The notes under the pieces were generated by a model. It saw only the letters and a list, made by a program, of their open reading frames with translations, was not told the DNA's origin and did no database searches. Shown in pieces: positions 61,001 through 64,000 of a stretch of 64,000 bases of DNA. The stretch covers positions 4,034,546 to 4,098,545 of the forward strand of contig NZ_CP032157.1 of assembly GCF_003555545.1 (NCBI RefSeq), in the 5' to 3' direction. A program made the translations under genes and the position numbers. The stretch's first letter is position 1. Every line of letters begins with the position of its first letter. This DNA is from Paraflavitalea soli (GTDB lineage: Bacteria; Bacteroidota; Bacteroidia; Chitinophagales; Chitinophagaceae).

Positions 61001-62236
61001 ATGAAAACATTCAACGTCCCCATCATCTATCGCAGCCCGCTGATCAATGCTATTAAAAATAAACGGAAGGCAGGGGATAAGATGAAAAAAGATTTCACCC
61101 CTACGCTGTTGGACCTGGGCGCTTTGCATATTTACCTGGCGCGCCATTTTGGGTTTTGCTATGGGGTGGAGAATGCTATTGAAATATCTTTCCGTACGAT
61201 CGAAGAAAATCCAGGCAAACGTATCTTCCTGTTGAGTGAAATGATCCACAATCCACAAGTGAATGCCGATCTGCAGGCAAGAGGAGTACAGTTCTTACAG
61301 GACACGTATGGTAAGCAATTGATCGCTTTTGAAGAACTGAGACCAGATGATGTGGTGATCATCCCGGCCTTTGGCACTACGCTGGAGATTGAAGAAAAGC
61401 TTAACAACTTGGGCATTCCCACTGAAAAATACAATACGACCTGTCCATTTGTGGAGAAGGTATGGAACCGCAGTGACCAAATAGCGAAGAAAGGCTATAC
61501 GATCGTGATCCATGGTAAACCGAAACATGAAGAAACGAGGGCGACTTTTTCGCATGCTGCCCAAAATGCGCCTTCTGTGATCGTGAATGATATGCAGGAA
61601 ACGCTTTTACTGGGACAATACATTACAGGAGAGAAGGAAGCAGCTGGCTTTTATACTGAATTTGCCGGCCGGTATTCAGTGGGCTTTGATGTAACGAAAG
61701 ACCTGCAACGGATCGGAGTAGTGAACCAGACAACGCAACTGGCTACGGACACGCAGGCGATCGCAGATTATCTCAAGCAAACAATGCGGCAGCATTATGC
61801 GCTGACAGATGCCAATATTGGGGACCGGTTTGCAGATACGCGGGATACGTTGTGCTATGCCACGAATGATAACCAAACGGCCATTACGCATATGTTGCAC
61901 ACAGCCGCCGACCTGGCGATCGTAGTAGGTGGTTATAACTCTTCCAATACGACACACCTGGTAGAACTGTGTGAAGAAAAACTGCCTACGTATTTTATCA
62001 ACTCAGAAGAAAAGCTGCTCTCCGGCAAGGATATCCTGCATTACAATTACCACACTAAACAAGAAATAGTGTCTAACGATTATCTCCGGGCACAGGAGCC
62101 TGTGCGCATACTCATCACCAGCGGAGCATCCTGCCCGGATGCATTGGTGGAGGGAGTGATACGGAGGTTGGCATCCTTTTATGGAGTGGAAAATACAGTG
62201 GATGAGCTCGCAGCCAGGTTTGAAGGGAATGCGTGA
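61001..62236 (+). CDS. ispH: 4-hydroxy-3-methylbut-2-enyl diphosphate reductase
   Basis: 411 residues from ATG 61001. Last step of the MEP isoprenoid pathway, giving IPP and DMAPP in the cytoplasm. The three cluster Cys are C53 (HFGFCYGVENA), C148 (NTTCPFVEKVW) and C378 (SGASCPDALVEGV). At about 410 residues it belongs to the longer cyanobacterial/plant type, not the 310-residue enterobacterial type. The ATG at 61001 was chosen because codon-like sequence upstream is antisense to the amylase gene; TACCTTTG (60988-60995) just before it fits a -7 element and would give a very short leader. Confidence 0.95.
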   Translation: MKTFNVPIIYRSPLINAIKNKRKAGDKMKKDFTPTLLDLGALHIYLARHFGFCYGVENAIEISFRTIEENPGKRIFLLSEMIHNPQVNADLQARGVQFLQDTYGKQLIAFEELRPDDVVIIPAFGTTLEIEEKLNNLGIPTEKYNTTCPFVEKVWNRSDQIAKKGYTIVIHGKPKHEETRATFSHAAQNAPSVIVNDMQETLLLGQYITGEKEAAGFYTEFAGRYSVGFDVTKDLQRIGVVNQTTQLATDTQAIADYLKQTMRQHYALTDANIGDRFADTRDTLCYATNDNQTAITHMLHTAADLAIVVGGYNSSNTTHLVELCEEKLPTYFINSEEKLLSGKDILHYNYHTKQEIVSNDYLRAQEPVRILITSGASCPDALVEGVIRRLASFYGVENTVDELAARFEGNA

Positions 62237-62239
62237 AGA

Positions 62240-62263
62240 AGCCCCGAGCTGTGAGCCGTTTGC
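62240..62263. repeat. GAGCTGTGAGC-type short repeat
   Basis: AGCCCCGAGCTGTGAGCCG followed by TTTGC, almost the same as the end of the copy at 55953-55984. Confidence 0.6.
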
Positions 62264-62270
62264 TATTAGA

Positions 62271-64000
62271 TTAAGCCATTTTCAGTTCTTTACCCAGCTG
62301 CCATTTTTTAGAGAGTTGTTGAATTGTTTTTTTATAGGCTTCCAGGCCGGCTTGCTCTTGTTTGATAAAGGTATTATCAGATAGTTTTCCCACCACTTTA
62401 TTCATAGCTGCTGTGGTTTCGTAGACCATTTTACGGAAAGGATTGTTGTAATCCTTCGCACGTGAATCGTAGATACCTTTTACCATCCATTCTTTGGTAC
62501 TGATGCTTTGCTGCAAGAGTTGTTGCAGGATGGGGCCCGTTGCCTTTTTGAGGTTGATGCCGTGTACTTCTTTTAAAGCAGCCAAGGCATGGGACAATTT
62601 TTCCTGTGGATAGCTCTGCGACTGCTGTTCATAAAAGGCGTGGATATCTTTCCAGCTTTTAACACGGCCGGTGTGGATCTGTTTGATGAGTTTATCGAGG
62701 GCAGCACGTTCGATCAGCTGGCCACCTGCATTTATCCAGGGAGCAACCTGGGGTTTTGCAGGTAAAGAATCTGTTAACTGATCGAGTGATCTGATATTAT
62801 TACGATGGGTGTGATCCAACAGTTGCTGTACTGCATAATAAGCCACGAGCTCTCTGAAAATACGGTAAGCTGCGGGCACTTTAATGAGTACTACGGGACG
62901 GGTACTATTTTCAAAACCTTCGGCCAGTATTTCCAGCTCACGTACTACAGGATCATTATTATCGAGCAGTTTTTTGCCGATGGCAGTAATGTCTTCTTTC
63001 GTTAATTTTTTGTGGTTGCCTTCTCTTGTAAGCCATGCTTTGCCAGTGTATAGTTGCAAGAGGGAAAGTGCCTGTATGATCTCATTTACAGAGTCAGGAG
63101 CCAGGAAGTTGAATTCTATGTGCTGCGTTTTATCGATCCTTTTATCGCGGTCCACATACTTCCAGGAATTGCGGGCGAGTGCGTACATATTGTACAGGAA
63201 CCAGTAAGCAGGCATTACCACAAGGCGATTGTTGGTAACATCATTACTTACGAGGGAAAATGGCAAGGGGATATCGAGCTCCACGGGAAAGTCGCCTTTG
63301 GCCAGGATGGTAAAAGTGGCAAACCGTGAATTGTGTTTGATGCTAACGCAGAGGCCGGGCCAGAATCCACGCCCTGCTATCAATTCGCCATCGGGGCTGC
63401 GGGAATTGTGGTTGGAGCCAATGGTGGCTCCTGCGGCCATATTGCTTTGGCCCTGTACGAGGGCAGCGCAAAGGAAAGAGTTGTTGTGGTGTTGTTCATG
63501 TGCCGGATAGATCAGGGAATTGAGCACTTCGCAACAGGATATGGTGGAGTTGTCGCCTAAATAGGAATTGATCAACCGGGCGCCATACTTCAACTGGGAG
63601 TGGGAAGCCAGGAAGAAGCGGACTGCTTTAACGCCGTAGAACAGGCGGCAGCCATAACCAATGATACCATTTACCAGTTCGCACCCCTCTCCTACCTGGG
63701 TGGGAGCTTCGGCGGAAGAATTGATGGTCACATTCTTGATCTTGTTGGCACCCTTGATGTAGGCATCAGAACCAACATTCACATCTTTCACGATGCGGCA
63801 ATTTTTAATGACGGTGCGATCGCCAATGGAACCGTAATAACCGCGGCGGGTATCAAATCTTTGCTGGGTAAACAGTTTTAGTTTATCCTGCAGCAGGGTA
63901 TCATCGCGGAACTGGGTCCATAACCAGGCATCGCCGGGCAACATGCCATCGAAAGGAATGATGCGGCGGCCTCCGTTCTCATTGCACACTTCCATCCAGA
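62271..64000 (-). CDS. DUF4954 protein (left-handed beta-helix), 5' end outside the window
   Basis: At least 576 residues; the frame runs off the right edge, so the ATG at 63995 is probably internal. Hexapeptide-like strands near the visible start (VGSDAYIKGANKIKNVTINS; IGDRTVIKNCRIVKDVNVG; YLGDNSTISCCEVLNSLIYP) form a left-handed beta helix as in acyl- and nucleotidyl-transferases. Then QHHNNSFLCAALVQGQSNMA, GATIGSNHNSRSPDGE, GRGFWPGLCVSIKHNSRFA and a helical C-terminal half, which together match DUF4954, a Bacteroidota family of unknown function (some annotated as sugar-phosphate transferase-like). Confidence 0.85.
   Translation of the reverse strand, partial: WMEVCNENGGRRIIPFDGMLPGDAWLWTQFRDDTLLQDKLKLFTQQRFDTRRGYYGSIGDRTVIKNCRIVKDVNVGSDAYIKGANKIKNVTINSSAEAPTQVGEGCELVNGIIGYGCRLFYGVKAVRFFLASHSQLKYGARLINSYLGDNSTISCCEVLNSLIYPAHEQHHNNSFLCAALVQGQSNMAAGATIGSNHNSRSPDGELIAGRGFWPGLCVSIKHNSRFATFTILAKGDFPVELDIPLPFSLVSNDVTNNRLVVMPAYWFLYNMYALARNSWKYVDRDKRIDKTQHIEFNFLAPDSVNEIIQALSLLQLYTGKAWLTREGNHKKLTKEDITAIGKKLLDNNDPVVRELEILAEGFENSTRPVVLIKVPAAYRIFRELVAYYAVQQLLDHTHRNNIRSLDQLTDSLPAKPQVAPWINAGGQLIERAALDKLIKQIHTGRVKSWKDIHAFYEQQSQSYPQEKLSHALAALKEVHGINLKKATGPILQQLLQQSISTKEWMVKGIYDSRAKDYNNPFRKMVYETTAAMNKVVGKLSDNTFIKQEQAGLEAYKKTIQQLSKKWQLGKELKMA

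Noticed and set aside
60914-61258. Upstream extension of the amylase frame
   Set aside because: It runs antisense through the start of ispH and gives no amylase-like sequence; family homology starts at 60913.

Overview
The window looks like the chromosome of a Bacteroidota bacterium, most likely family Chitinophagaceae (Chitinophaga/Niastella relatives). Evidence seen directly: a SusC/SusD pair with a FecR regulator, TAnnTTTG-type -7 promoter elements with upstream TTTG/TTG boxes, weak Shine-Dalgarno signals, a type IX secretion C-terminal sorting domain, DUF4270, DUF4954 and DUF4221-like proteins, and many short intergenic tandem repeats of the sort common in this family. No rRNA, tRNA, CRISPR array or intact insertion sequence was seen.

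Layout. 1-5.2 kb: end of a DUF4270 protein, an outer-membrane barrel, a lone ECF sigma factor, a PepSY membrane protein, and an unknown protein preceded by a nine-unit 11-bp repeat array. 5.3-9.2 kb: class Ia ribonucleotide reductase operon nrdB-nrdA, read leftward from a Bacteroidota-type promoter through a well-preserved cobalamin riboswitch. 9.2-13.9 kb: an inverted-repeat element, a MauE/DoxX-like membrane protein, a small HTH protein, a long palindrome, a protein kinase/LanC-like fusion and an unknown partner. 13.9-27.5 kb: a one-directional accessory locus on the minus strand, made of FecR, SusC, SusD, a TlpA thioredoxin-calcineurin phosphoesterase fusion, two paralogous secreted Cys peptides, a DUF4221-like lipoprotein, a thioredoxin lipoprotein and a stand-alone phosphoesterase related to the fused domain. 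This locus is AT-richer than its surroundings, and the composition changes inside susC. 27.9-30.5 kb: NRAMP-UspA metal transporter overlapping its MntR/DtxR regulator, with a perfect 13-bp-arm operator over the -7 element.

30.5-64 kb is largely housekeeping: alpha-glucan phosphorylase homologue, DUF4139 protein with an inserted TonB-plug-like segment, SPFH/flotillin-like protein, a T9SS metalloprotease, FKBP isomerase, thioredoxin-TPR lipoprotein, thioesterase, DUF4197, M28 peptidase, ABC-F ATPase, histidine kinase with a membrane methyltransferase, rhodanese, PASTA protein, D-Ala-D-Ala ligase, ferredoxin and LuxC-like acyl-CoA reductase (divergent), HtrA/DegP protease, GH13 amylase, IspH and a DUF4954 protein cut by the window end.

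How it fits together: the strongest regulatory story is B12-responsive control of a B12-independent reductase. The most novel-looking coding region is the FecR-SusCD-thioredoxin/phosphoesterase-peptide locus, where the same two enzyme folds occur once fused and once as adjacent genes. The kinase-LanC-like protein next door has a LanC fold signature but appears to lack the zinc ligands and any lyase domain.
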